A DNA stretch of 39,884 nt from Anaerocolumna sp. GTDB lineage: Bacteria; Bacillota; Clostridia; Lachnospirales; Lachnospiraceae. The position numbers were made by a program, and so were the translations under genes. The DNA lies in contig JARBTX010000034.1 of the NCBI GenBank assembly GCA_029239975.1, positions 1 through 39,884 of the forward strand, written 5' to 3'. Under the pieces are notes generated by a model. That model had not been told where the DNA came from. It searched no databases and saw only the letters and a program-made list of their open reading frames with translations. Shown piece after piece: positions 1 through 9,900 of this stretch; the stretch's first letter is position 1, and each line of letters starts with the position of its first letter.

Positions 1-199
1 ACCAAGTCACTTTTGTTTTCGTACCAGTTACCTTTAACGTCTTTGAGTCTCCTACTGTAAGTGTTAATTCCTTTTCACTTAATTTAATGGTTGCTGCACT
101 AACTTTTACTTCATTATGTAATGGTAAAATAGTTGGTACTACGAATGTAAGTACCAAAATCAAAGCACATACATTGTATAATCTTTTTAATAATTTCAC
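1..199 (-). CDS. Secreted Big_2 (Ig-like) protein, N-terminal part only
   Basis: This is the 5' end of a gene running off the left edge. A GTG start at 197-199 is preceded by a GGAGGCGGAG ribosome site (204-213), and the first ~66 residues can be read. They form a signal peptide (KLLKRLYNVCALILVLTFVV, ending near VSAA) followed by the start of a bacterial Ig-like Big_2 domain (TIKLSEKELTLTVGDSKTLKV). The sequence is clearly paralogous to the gene at 3266-4120 through signal peptide and domain, including the shared VSAATIKLS and TLPLHN-like stretches. An exported, possibly wall-associated role follows from the family; the function of the missing part is unknown. The frame and start are well supported. 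Confidence 0.8.
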   Translation of the reverse strand, partial: MKLLKRLYNVCALILVLTFVVPTILPLHNEVKVSAATIKLSEKELTLTVGDSKTLKVTGTKTKVTW

Positions 200-362
200 T
201 TCTACTCCGCCTCCAAATTTTCTAATATGTATTCTAATGAATATAGTAATATTATATAACAAGTTGTATTTATTTTCTAGAATAATTTACCATAACATAA
301 TGTAATTTCTTTCAAGAAATATTCACCAACTACTGGTGTATAGCTTTCGTTTCCTTACCAAA

Positions 363-1268
363 TCACAATTTCTTCCTATATTCACCCGGTGTAATTCGAA
401 ACCTGTTTTTAAATAACCGTGAAAAAGATACCTTATCTCCAAAACCGCAGGTAGTAGATATTTGTTGTATCGACAACGTAGTATTTTTCATCATTTTACA
501 GGCCAAGGTCAGTCTGCAGTTAATCACATAATCAATTGGTGAAACACCATATATTTCTTTAAATACCCGACAATATTGCCGTTCTGACAGACAAGCCATG
601 GAAGAAAGCTGTGAAAGTGTAATTTTACTATCTAAGTTATCTTGGATATAAGATACTGTTTTGATAATATCCTTTGCTTTGTAGGAATTAGTCGTAGCAT
701 TTGGTGAATAGTTTCTTGATAGGTAGGTTATTAGCGCTAAAAAGTATGACTTTATCACCCACTTATAGCCAACCTTGCGCTCGTTCCATTCAGCTAAAAC
801 CAAGTCGCAAAGTAATTTTGCTTCATTTAGTTTGTCATCTTCTAAATACATATAAGTGTGATATTCATTGTAATATTGATTCATCGGTTGGTATAAAAAC
901 AAAGATTGAAAGCCTGATAGCTTTTCAATATCAGTATCCAATAGAATTAATTTATCAAGATCGAATTTAAAGTTATATATTTCAAGCTCATTCACATTCT
1001 GTAGCTCATGTACATAACCCGGTAATAATACTAATACATCTCCTTTCCCAATCTGATACTTTTTTCCTTCTACGATATGATCAGCAGTTCCACTTACCAC
1101 AATTTCCAACTCAATAAAATCATGGGTGTGTGAGTAAAATGCATCTGTATGTTTTCCTTTCATGGCCCAAAAAGGAAAATCAATACCTGCAAAATCTAAT
1201 ATTTTAAATTCTTTCATTATGTCTGGATTGTATAAAGAAACGTCTGAATTGTCAACTGATATTGTCAT
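363..1268 (-). CDS. AraC-family transcriptional regulator with N-terminal cupin
   Basis: A 301-residue regulator. Residues about 25-105 look like the cupin sugar-sensing half of AraC proteins (HTHDFIELEIVVSG, GDVLVLLPGYVHEL). Residues about 195-301 hold the two helix-turn-helix motifs (ITLSQLSSMACLSERQYCRVFKE and IQQISTTCGFGDKVSFSRLFK, ending in RITPGEYRKKL). It is divergent from the GH29 fucosidase at 1614, so it probably controls that gene in response to a fucosylated sugar (inference). The start is odd: no ribosome site precedes the first ATG, because the upstream DNA is the arm of a long palindrome (1281-1574). The internal ATG at residue 18 also has a weak site. The element may have replaced the native 5' end. 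Confidence 0.9.
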   Translation of the reverse strand: MTISVDNSDVSLYNPDIMKEFKILDFAGIDFPFWAMKGKHTDAFYSHTHDFIELEIVVSGTADHIVEGKKYQIGKGDVLVLLPGYVHELQNVNELEIYNFKFDLDKLILLDTDIEKLSGFQSLFLYQPMNQYYNEYHTYMYLEDDKLNEAKLLCDLVLAEWNERKVGYKWVIKSYFLALITYLSRNYSPNATTNSYKAKDIIKTVSYIQDNLDSKITLSQLSSMACLSERQYCRVFKEIYGVSPIDYVINCRLTLACKMMKNTTLSIQQISTTCGFGDKVSFSRLFKNRFRITPGEYRKKL

Positions 1269-1280
1269 AAGTATGTATTA

Positions 1281-1574
1281 TAATGATATTGAGGTCAAAA
1301 GCCCTGTTTATGCTGTGGCAATGGCGATTTGCATAAAGCAAAAGACTCATGCTTCGATTTCAATGTATAAGATGTTCTAATTATCTAAATATTTTTGTTG
1401 GACATATCATAAAACAGATAACTCGCTGTGCTCAAACAAATCTGTTTTATGATATAACACAAATCTCTAGATAATAAGAACTTCTAATACATTTCCATAG
1501 GCGCATTCGTTCTTTTGCTTTATGCAAATCGCCGATGAACTTTTTTGAAAAGGCTTTTGACCCCAACATCATTA
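1281..1574. repeat. 294-bp imperfect palindromic (MITE-like) element
   Basis: The whole AraC-fucosidase gap folds on itself. The ends match over about 22 bp with two mismatches (1282-1303 against 1552-1573, core GGTCAAAAGCC). A perfect 23-bp pair lies further in (1323-1345 against 1511-1533), then a diverged stretch, then a 16-bp perfect stem at the centre (1404-1419 against 1440-1455, ATATCATAAAACAGAT) around a 20-nt loop. It has no coding capacity. The structure suggests a non-autonomous palindromic mobile element rather than an operator; no target duplication is evident. Confidence 0.8.
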
Positions 1575-1613
1575 ATTAAAATTACAATTTTAAAAAGTAT
1601 GGAGGTTTAACAT

Positions 1614-3083
1614 ATGGACAGACAAAAATATCTTGACGAAATTGACAGAGTTATCAGAGAAGGTAAATTTCATGATAATTGGGATTCCCTAACAAATTAT
1701 AAACTTGCAGACTGGTACCGTAATGCTAAATTTGGTATCTTTATTCATTGGGGAGTATACTCCGTACCTGCCTTTAGTAATGAATGGTATCCAAGAAATA
1801 TGTATATTCAAGGAACGAAAGAATTTGAGCATCACAGAAAAACCTATGGTGAACATAAGGATTTTGGGTACAAGGATTTTATTCCTATGTTTAAGGCAGA
1901 ACATTTCAATGCAGATGAATGGGCAGAATTATTTAAAGAAGCAGGAGCTCGTTATGTGGTTCCTGTAGCTGAGCATCATGATGGTTTTCAAATGTATCAT
2001 AGTGAGTTATCACCCTATAACGCCTATGAAATGGGGCCAAAGCGAGATGTATTAGGTGAACTGCGTGAAGCTTTTCAAAAAAGAGATTTAGTATTATGTG
2101 CATCCTCACATCGTGTGGAACATGCATTTTTTATGGGACACGGGAAAGAATTCGACAGTGATATAAAAGAGCCACTTGTTTACGGTGACTTTTATTGGCC
2201 TGCCATGCCAGAACCGGAGCTTCATGATTTGTATTCCCCAGCCCCACCGAAAGAATTTATGGAAGATTGGTTGTTACGTACCTGTGAGATTGTAGACCGT
2301 TATCGTCCACGCATAATATATTTTGATTGGTGGATTCAGCATAATTCTATGAAACCATATCTTCAAAAATTTGCTGCATATTATTATAACCGTGCTGAAG
2401 AATGGGGAATTGAAGTAGCCATTAATTATAAGCATGATGCATTTATGTTTGGTTCTGCTGTAGTTGATATTGAACGTGGTCAGTTTGCTGATGCAAAACC
2501 TTACTTCTGGCAGACGGATACATCAGTAGCACGAAACTCCTGGTGTTATACAGAAAATAATAGCTACAAGTCGGCCAATGAGATCATCTGCGACCTTGTT
2601 GATATCGTTAGTAAAAATGGAACCATGCTATTAAACATTGGACCAAAAGCAGATGGAACTATACCCGAAGAAGATAAAAATATTCTGTTAGAGATTGGAC
2701 ATTGGCTGAAAGACAACGGAGCGGCTATCTACAATAGTAAAGTTTGGAGAATATCTGGTGAGGGACCTACGAAAATTCAGGAAGGACAGTTCACAGACGG
2801 AAATGCCAAAGTATTTACCCCAGAAGACATACGTTTCACAGTAAATGGTTCGAGTGTTTATGCAACAGTACTAAGCTATCCAAAAGATGGCAAGGTTCAG
2901 ATTAAATCACTTGGAGAAAAGGAAGCCTGGAGTCTTCCGCATTTTAACGGAATTATTAAGGATGTCTCCGTGTTGGGATTTGATGAAAGGCCTGTCTGGG
3001 AACGTACAGGGGAATCATTAGATATTATTACAAAGAATGTGAAAAGTGATAAACCTGTCGTTTTTATGATTACTATGGCATAA
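1614..3083 (+). CDS. Alpha-L-fucosidase, glycoside hydrolase family 29
   Basis: A 489-residue enzyme that would remove alpha-L-fucose from oligosaccharides or glycans. GH29 marks are present: WYRNAKFGIFIHWGVYSVP (34-52), the substrate-binding EHHDGFQMY (120-128), the nucleophile context RIIYFDWW with Asp238, and the family signature LLNIGPKADGTIPE near residue 342. A C-terminal region of about 80 residues looks like the usual beta-sandwich. There is no signal peptide, so it acts in the cytoplasm on imported fucosides. The start is well set by TGGAGGTTTAACAT just upstream. It is divergent from an AraC regulator, the expected control pair. The acid/base residue is poorly conserved in GH29 and was not assigned. 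Confidence 0.95.
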   Translation: MDRQKYLDEIDRVIREGKFHDNWDSLTNYKLADWYRNAKFGIFIHWGVYSVPAFSNEWYPRNMYIQGTKEFEHHRKTYGEHKDFGYKDFIPMFKAEHFNADEWAELFKEAGARYVVPVAEHHDGFQMYHSELSPYNAYEMGPKRDVLGELREAFQKRDLVLCASSHRVEHAFFMGHGKEFDSDIKEPLVYGDFYWPAMPEPELHDLYSPAPPKEFMEDWLLRTCEIVDRYRPRIIYFDWWIQHNSMKPYLQKFAAYYYNRAEEWGIEVAINYKHDAFMFGSAVVDIERGQFADAKPYFWQTDTSVARNSWCYTENNSYKSANEIICDLVDIVSKNGTMLLNIGPKADGTIPEEDKNILLEIGHWLKDNGAAIYNSKVWRISGEGPTKIQEGQFTDGNAKVFTPEDIRFTVNGSSVYATVLSYPKDGKVQIKSLGEKEAWSLPHFNGIIKDVSVLGFDERPVWERTGESLDIITKNVKSDKPVVFMITMA

Positions 3084-3197
3084 CAATTTGAAAATAAAAA
3101 AACATTATCAACCTATGATATAAATGCCTGTGACACTATTAAGTACAAACTAACATATGAAAAGTATTTTAAAGATTGACCTATAAAAAGCACAAAA

Positions 3198-3243
3198 ATG
3201 AGCTGCACACTAGCGATTTAACAACCACTAATGTGCAGCTCAT
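3198..3243 (-). terminator. Rho-independent terminator of the Big_2 gene
   Basis: A perfect 12-bp stem (ATGAGCTGCACA and its complement, arms 3198-3209 and 3232-3243) is followed on the minus strand by a T-rich run. It lies just after the stop at 3266 and may also stop convergent read-through from the fucosidase gene. Confidence 0.8.
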
Positions 3244-3265
3244 TACAATCTTTATATTAATTATT

Positions 3266-4120
3266 TTATTTCGTTACTAAAATTGTATTTAATAAGTACT
3301 CAGCAACCGTTGTTACATCTGGAGTTATATTATCTCCAATATTTGTTACAGTTATTTCAATCGTATAATTATCAATACTTAAATCATATATAGTCTGTGC
3401 CATAGTTACGCCATTAGCAACTGATTTATAATCAGTTTTAAATACTTTACCAAGTTTTGAATCATAATCACTTGTTGTAAAATCAGATATGTTTGCTTCC
3501 ATTCCTGCTTGCTCTAATTGAGATTTTATTAAATCTTCAGTAATGAGTCCTTCCAGATATTCTTTGAATATTTCATAATCAAGTTTAGTAGTGCCTGTTT
3601 CTGTTATTGTTACTGTTACATTAGATGTTCCTTTATTAACATCTGTAGATGTTGGATATAACATATACATAGTAGTAGGACCTTGTTCTGCAATTTTAGT
3701 TTGAGTCCAATCTTTTGGCATTACATATCTTAGATTGCCATGAGTCATTTCCACAGCTTCAAAAGGTGCTTTTGCTACATTAGGGTTAACAGCTTCTGTT
3801 ACCGTAACTTTACATGTATATTTTTTCTTATTTACAGTAGCAGTGATTACTGCTTTACCTGGTTTAACAGCTGTTACTTTACCAGATTTACTAACAGTTG
3901 CTACAGACTTTTTGCTAGTTGACCAAGTTGCCTTCGCTTTTGTGCCAGTTACTGTTAATGTTTTAGACTTACCAACTTCTAAGTTTAATTCCTTCTTACT
4001 TAATTTAATTGTTGCAGCACTAACAATTGCTACATTATGTAATGGCAATACAGAAGGAGCCACAACAGTAAGTACCAATGCAAACGCAAGCATGGTGTAG
4101 AATTTTTTTAATTGTTTCAT
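3266..4120 (-). CDS. Secreted protein with one Big_2 Ig-like domain
   Basis: A 284-residue exported protein. Residues 1-36 are a signal peptide (KKFYTMLAFALVLTVVAPSV, cleavage near VSAA). Residues 37-108 are a Big_2 domain (IKLSKKELNLEVGKSKTLTV, ATWSTSKKSVATVSKSGKVT, GKAVITATVNKKKYTCKVTV). Residues 120-284 form a C-terminal domain without a family I can name; it has PKDWTQTKI and a pattern like a lipoprotein-type PsbP/LpqN fold (speculative). It is paralogous to the partial gene at 1-199, so the fucosidase locus is bracketed by copies. A GGAGG site lies upstream (CAAATTTGGAGGAAACAAA). Confidence 0.88.
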   Translation of the reverse strand: MKQLKKFYTMLAFALVLTVVAPSVLPLHNVAIVSAATIKLSKKELNLEVGKSKTLTVTGTKAKATWSTSKKSVATVSKSGKVTAVKPGKAVITATVNKKKYTCKVTVTEAVNPNVAKAPFEAVEMTHGNLRYVMPKDWTQTKIAEQGPTTMYMLYPTSTDVNKGTSNVTVTITETGTTKLDYEIFKEYLEGLITEDLIKSQLEQAGMEANISDFTTSDYDSKLGKVFKTDYKSVANGVTMAQTIYDLSIDNYTIEITVTNIGDNITPDVTTVAEYLLNTILVTK

Positions 4121-4246
4121 TTTGTTTCCTCCAAATTTGTTCTTAATTTTAAATTAACTCATAATTTAATAAATGAATTATACAACGTAATTCAATTACT
4201 TTCTAGTATATATTTCCAAATTTAGATTAGAATTTGATTAAGACAA

Positions 4247-4274
4247 TTGATTCGCATATTATTTGTGCTATAAT
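4247..4274 (+). promoter_or_regulatory. Sigma-A type promoter for the beta-lactamase-like gene
   Basis: TTGATT (4247-4252) and TATAAT (4269-4274) are separated by 16 bp, about 80 bp before the ATG at 4355. Near-consensus by eye. Confidence 0.6.
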
Positions 4275-4354
4275 ACACTGGTAAATAAATACTTTTATAA
4301 ATTAATGTGATTCCTTATAAATCGCATTATAATAAGTATAATAGGAGGATATAT

Positions 4355-6493
4355 ATGAAAAAAAGATTTCTACAATCTAGTCTTTCTCTTGTTTTAGCCT
4401 TATCACTTGCACTGATTCCACAGTCATCTGCAATAGCTAAAACATATGACTACTCACAGGTTAAAGTATCAATAGGTGCTGAAACCACTGATTCCATATC
4501 AGTAACTACAGATTATACTGATGTGAAAAAACTAGCAGATAAAAAAGCAACCATATTAACATCCATATATGGGGTTACAAGTATTCAATATGCTTTAATT
4601 GACAATGGTGAAATCGTATTATCTAATCATTCTGGTGTTTATAGTAAGGATGATAAAAGCCCACTCACTGAAAATAATATGTACGGCATTGGTTCCATTA
4701 GTAAAGTTTTCACAACCACTGCTGTTATGCAATTGGTGGAACAAGGAAAAATAGATTTAGACAAACCAGTCGTAGATTATATTCCTGAGTTTAAAATGGC
4801 TGACCCTAGATATAAGGATATTACTGTTCGTATGTTACTTAATCATTCTTCTGGTTTAATGGGTAGCACACTCGACAATGCACTATTATTTGATGACACA
4901 GACTTTACTACATACCAAAACTTTCTTAAAATATTAGAAACACAAAGATTAAAAGCTAACCCTGGAGAATTTTCTGTATATTGCAATGATGGTTTTACCT
5001 TAGCTGAAATTGTAGTAGAAAAAGTATCTGGAATTAGTTTTACAGAATATATAAACAAATATATCTCTAATCCATTAGGTTTAAATAACACGAAAACACC
5101 TTTAGACGAATTTGATAAAAATCAATTGGCTAAAACTTATTTTAATGGCAATAAAACAACATTACCAGTAGATTCTTTAAATATGATAGGTGCAGGTGGA
5201 ATGTATTCATCCGCTGAAAACTTGTGCAAATTTTCAGAAATCTTTATGGATAGTACTAATTCTACCGTATTAGAAAATACATCCGTAAAAGATATGGAAA
5301 ATCCAGAATATCGTAATGGTTTCTGGGCTGCTGAAACAGATTCTGTAATTGGTTATGGACTTGGCTGGGATAGCGTTAACACTTATCCTTTTGGCCAATA
5401 TGGTATTAAAGCTTTATCAAAAGGTGGAGATACATTATTATTTCATGGTAATTTAACTGTACTACCTGAAGAGAATATGGCAATTGCAGTACTTTCATCT
5501 GGCGGTGCAAGCTCATATGATCAGATATTAGCTCAAGAAATTTTACTATCAGCATTAAAAGCTAAAGGTACAATTGGATCTATTATTCCAAATAAAACTT
5601 CCACTAAGCCGACTGCTGTAGAAATGCCAATCGAATTAAAGAAATATGAAGGTATCTATGGTTCTATGAATTCAGTATTAAAAGTAGAAATTAGTGATGA
5701 TGGCATTCTTAAAATATCTGATGCAATTACTCCAGGTGCTGGAACACAAAAATTTACGTACACCGGAAATGGTAGATTCTATTTTACAGATGGTAGTGTC
5801 TATGTATCTTTTAAAGAGGAAAGCAATGGAAATACCTACCTTTATTGTGCTGGATTTGCAAACCTTCCAAGCTTGGGGCAAACTGTAACCGATGGATATC
5901 AAGGACAAAAACTAGATGACAATGTCATCTCCAAAGAGTTATTAGCTACTTGGGAAAAGAGAGAAAATAAAAAATACTTTATGGTAAGCGAAAAATATAG
6001 TTCACAAGTATATGCTGCTGGTTCTTTATCTATAAAGATTTCTTTATTGGATGATATTCAAGGCTATTGCTTAAACACTGCAATCGTAAATGAAAATACC
6101 TCTAAATCTACTATTAAAATACCAGGTGTATATGGTAGGGATTTAAATGATTTTACTTTCTTTAAGATAGGTAATGCGGAGTATCTTGATGCTGGTGGTA
6201 GTATCTGTATTACAGAAGATGCTATTAATCCATTACCAACAAAATCTAAATTTACTACTAAAATTGGTGCTTACGGTTATGCTAACTGGTTTAAAATTGA
6301 TAAAAACTCTGCAAATAAAAAGATTACTGTAGCTCATCCTAAGAATTCTGCTTTTGCAGTATACGATGAATATGAATCTTGTGTTTATTATTCTTACATT
6401 TCTAAAGAGAATACTGTGACCCTACCTAAGAATGGATATATCGTATTTGTGGGTGATCCAAAAGCTAAATTTACTGTTAAGTATATAAATTAA
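4355..6493 (+). CDS. Secreted serine beta-lactamase-family hydrolase
   Basis: A 712-residue class C beta-lactamase/esterase-like enzyme. The start chosen is the ATG at 4355, preceded by ATAGGAGGATATAT; an in-frame ATG 16 codons earlier has no ribosome site and would hide the signal peptide. Residues 1-29 are a signal peptide (SLVLALSLALIPQSSAIA). The catalytic SxxK is S114-I-S-K117, the second motif is Y209-C-N211, and a KTG-equivalent may be the HGN in LLFHGNL. Residues about 440-540 resemble the DUF3471-type C-terminal domain (LKKYEGIYGSMNSVLKVEI). The remaining ~170 residues are not recognised. Substrate unknown: esterase, D-aminopeptidase or penicillin-binding roles are all possible. Confidence 0.9.
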   Translation: MKKRFLQSSLSLVLALSLALIPQSSAIAKTYDYSQVKVSIGAETTDSISVTTDYTDVKKLADKKATILTSIYGVTSIQYALIDNGEIVLSNHSGVYSKDDKSPLTENNMYGIGSISKVFTTTAVMQLVEQGKIDLDKPVVDYIPEFKMADPRYKDITVRMLLNHSSGLMGSTLDNALLFDDTDFTTYQNFLKILETQRLKANPGEFSVYCNDGFTLAEIVVEKVSGISFTEYINKYISNPLGLNNTKTPLDEFDKNQLAKTYFNGNKTTLPVDSLNMIGAGGMYSSAENLCKFSEIFMDSTNSTVLENTSVKDMENPEYRNGFWAAETDSVIGYGLGWDSVNTYPFGQYGIKALSKGGDTLLFHGNLTVLPEENMAIAVLSSGGASSYDQILAQEILLSALKAKGTIGSIIPNKTSTKPTAVEMPIELKKYEGIYGSMNSVLKVEISDDGILKISDAITPGAGTQKFTYTGNGRFYFTDGSVYVSFKEESNGNTYLYCAGFANLPSLGQTVTDGYQGQKLDDNVISKELLATWEKRENKKYFMVSEKYSSQVYAAGSLSIKISLLDDIQGYCLNTAIVNENTSKSTIKIPGVYGRDLNDFTFFKIGNAEYLDAGGSICITEDAINPLPTKSKFTTKIGAYGYANWFKIDKNSANKKITVAHPKNSAFAVYDEYESCVYYSYISKENTVTLPKNGYIVFVGDPKAKFTVKYIN

Positions 6494-6537
6494 TAAAATA
6501 ATTTTATAAGTGAATTATAATTTTTATATCTTTTACT

Positions 6538-6583
6538 AAAAACACATTATTTACAGCACATGCTTAAATAATGTGTTTTTTTA
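6538..6583 (+). terminator. Rho-independent terminator after the beta-lactamase-like gene
   Basis: AAAACACATTATT pairs with AATAATGTGTTTT and is followed by a T run, 45 bp after the stop codon. Confidence 0.85.
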
Positions 6584-6621
6584 TCTCTAATCATATTATT
6601 AAAATAAAATATTTACATATA

Positions 6622-6650
6622 TTGCCAATTCCATCTCCGTGTGCTAGAAT
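6622..6650 (+). promoter_or_regulatory. Sigma-A type promoter far upstream of the subtilase
   Basis: TTGCCA (6622-6627) and TAGAAT (6645-6650) are spaced by exactly 17 bp. Transcription from about 6657 would give a leader of ~310 nt before the subtilase ATG at 6965. Confidence 0.55.
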
Positions 6651-6656
6651 AGTATC

Positions 6657-6964
6657 CATATAAATAACAGACTCGTTTGGTTACAAAGATGTAATCATAC
6701 GATTTTTTACGTTATTTACATTAACGCGGTAACGCGTTACTACTTCATGTATCGTCCTAAGAAGGGCTATTGTAAACGATTGGTATTCCTTACCGTTTGA
6801 TACTAGATTAACGTAAGAATTATTAAGAGATTTACAACAGCTTTTTTCATTTATATCTGAAGTTAGTAATTCAGAATAGGCGATTGCGAAACTATATAGC
6901 TTCGCAATTACCTTTCATTCAGAAAATGAGGATGGTATAAATAACATTAGAAAGAGGGATTGAA
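6657..6964 (+). promoter_or_regulatory. Long structured 5' leader of the subtilase gene, unknown class
   Basis: This stretch between promoter and gene holds no ORF but several hairpins. GGTTACA/TGTAATC at about 6678-6695 closes a 4-nt loop inside a CGT/ACG pair. AACGCG-GTAA-CGCGTT (6723-6738) is a perfect stem with a GNRA-type loop. ATCGT/ACGAT (6751-6755 and 6776-6780) encloses CCTAAGAAGG. GGTA/TACC sits near 6784-6796. The mini palindrome at 6880-6912 follows. It does not match the GEMM, T-box, SAM, cobalamin or lysine motifs I know. A new cis-acting RNA is possible, but so is a merely stable leader. Confidence 0.4.
6880..6912. repeat. Minimal palindrome matching the ends of the MITE-like element
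   Basis: GCGATTGCGAAACTATATAG followed by CTTCGCAATTACC is an almost perfect palindrome. It carries the same TAATTGCGAAACTA terminus as the elements at 11157-11300 and 21361-21505, with the interior missing, as if two ends had been joined. Confidence 0.6.
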
Positions 6965-9900
6965 ATGAAAAAGAAACTCACAGCAGCCTTTACAGCTCTG
7001 GTTTTAGTGGTTATGTCTATTTCTATAAATCTGACCACATTTACAACCACTGTTAAAGCCAAAGAAGAAACACAGGTAAAATCCTTCACAAAAGATGAAA
7101 ATTCAAAAGAATTTCATAAAAATACCGTGGATAAAAAAACATCTGAAGCGAATTATTCACCAGATGATTTAGTAACTGTAATTGTTGAACTAGAGAATAA
7201 ACCATTACTAGAGCATTATAGTAACGATGGGATTGCTCGTTTTTCAAGCCAAATCGCAAGTTTTGATGAATATGCAAACACAAGCGAAGCAGATCAAATT
7301 ACGAATAGCTTATTGCAACAACAAGACAAAGTTACTGATGAAATTGAAGATATTACACCTGTAAGCACTGACCCTGAAGTGCTTTATAACTACACTGCTG
7401 TTATGAATGGTTTTGCAGTCAAAGTTGAATATGGTTCATTGGATGAAATTCGTAAGCTCCCTTCTGTTAAATCTGCATACGTTGCAGGAAAATACGAAAG
7501 AATTACACCAGTTATGGATACTAGCACTGGAACCATTGGCGCAGTATCTACTTGGGACTTAAACTATAAAGGTCAAGGTACTGTTGTTGCTATATTAGAT
7601 ACTGGTTTAGATACCACTCATCCTGGATTTCAGTCGCAACCATCTTCACCAAAATTTACACTAAATGATGTACAATCAAAAATATCTGGTAGTTCAGGTT
7701 TAAATTCTGGTGTTACGGACGCATCAAAAACATATGTCAGTTCAAAAATCCCATATGCATATGATTATGCAGATAAGAATGAAGATGTTAAACCAACAAT
7801 CGAATCGGTAGCAGCAAATGGTAATGACCACGGAACCCATGTTGCTGGTACTGTAGCAGCACCAGATGGTGATGATGATCTCGTTACTGGTGTTGCTCCT
7901 GAAGCACAATTAATGATTATGAAAGTATTTAGTGATACTCTTGGTGACACCGGAGCTTATACTGAAGATATTCTTGCAGCACTTGATGATTCTGTTATAC
8001 TTGGTGCTGATGTAATTAACATGAGCTTAGGATCTCCAAGTGGCTTTACTTATGAAGGTGATGAATCGATAGCCAATGTTTATGATCGTATCGTTAACTC
8101 TGGCATTAATTTATCTGTTTCTGCTGGTAATCAACATAGTAGTACTTACAATAATGGGTTAAATGGTAATGCGTTAGCAAGTAATCCAGACACTTCTGTT
8201 GTAGGTTCTCCTTCTACATACTCAGCTTCCACTTCAGTTGCTAGTGTTGTTAATCAAAACTTTCATGCTTCTTACTTTGAAGTAGATGCTAATAAAATTA
8301 CTTATACTGAAACTGCTACTGTTTTAGATCCTAAATTTTCTGATTTATCCGTTGTATCAGGTGGAGCTATTAAGTTTGTTCCAGTACCAAACTACGGTAA
8401 TGCACAAGACTATGAAGGAATTGATGTAAGTAATCAAATAGCTGTGGTTAACCGCGGTTCTATTTCCTTTAATGATAAATTGTTAAATGCATATCATAAC
8501 GGTGCCCTTGGTTTGGTAGTAATTAACAATCAACCAGGAACCATATCTATGGCAATTAACGATTATCTTATACCTGCTGTATCTATAACAAAAACAGATG
8601 GAACTACACTATTAAGTTCTGTTGATAGAATCATTTCTGTTACAGGTGGTGTAGGAACTTATCCAGATAGTAATGGTAATCATCTATCTGATTTCTCATC
8701 CTGGGGTGTCACTCCAGACTTAAAATTAAAACCTGAAATATCAGCACCTGGTGAGAATATCTATTCTACTGTTCCATTTGATAGTTATGCAAGTATGAGT
8801 GGTACATCAATGGCTGCGCCTCATATTGCAGGAACATATGCATTAATGAAACAATATTTAAATTCAACCACCAGTTTTGATGTTTTATCTAGTATGGCAA
8901 AAGCTGAATTGGCAACGGATTTATTAATGAGTACAGCTACACCTATGAAAGATGCTAACGGTATCTATTATTCACCACGTAAACAAGGTAGTGGTTTAGT
9001 AAATGTATACAATGCAGTTACTACAGGTGCTTACCTTTATGCGTTCAATTCTGATGAACAAAGTGAACGACCTAAATTAAATCTAGGTGATGATCCTACC
9101 AAATCAGGTGTATACAAAAGCTCATTCCATATTAAAAGCGTATCAGGTTCTGCTATATCATTTGTTCTAAATTCTTCAACATTAACAGAATCTATCGTTG
9201 ACCAATTAGGTGGATTAATTGATGAATCCGCTTTTGATATTAGTTCCTTGGTTACTGTCGATTACTATGTAAATGATATTGCTACTAATTTAATAACATT
9301 AGAGCCTTATCAAGATTCCATTGTTACAGTAGTAATTCATTTAAGTGACGAAGCTAAGTACTATCTAGATTCAAACTTCCCGAATGGTGAATTTGTAGAT
9401 GGTTTTGTTATGTTAGATTCTATTGATAGCAACAATTGTGACTTATCAATACCATTTATGGGATTCTATGGTGACTGGTCAAGTGCACCATTATTCGATT
9501 CTGGATCTGCAAATAATTTAGATGGATATCAACAAACGATTCATGCTTTGTATACCAAAGATGGTTCGAGTTACAGTTACTTAGGTGTTAATTTATTTGA
9601 TGATATTGCATATGAATTAATTGGTAGTTATAATCCATATTTATATCAAGATTTATATGACGAGTATCTACCTGCTGCTGATTTAGATAAAATAGCTATA
9701 TCACCTAATGAAGATGGATCCTTCGATTATTTTGATAGTATATCATTAAGTTTATTAAGAAATGTTAAGGCATTAAATTGGTATATCACGGATGAAAACA
9801 ATAACCTATTAGATTCTGATAGTTATGAATATGAACGTAAATCTAGTTATAACAATACTTACAGTACCATTTTACCATCAGATCTAACTGTAAATTGGGC

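Noticed and set aside
6657-6964. c-di-GMP (GEMM) riboswitch
   Set aside because: A GNRA hairpin and CCTAAG segment are present, but the conserved GEMM core (CACGCAxxGGCAAACC-type) is absent and the stem order does not fit.
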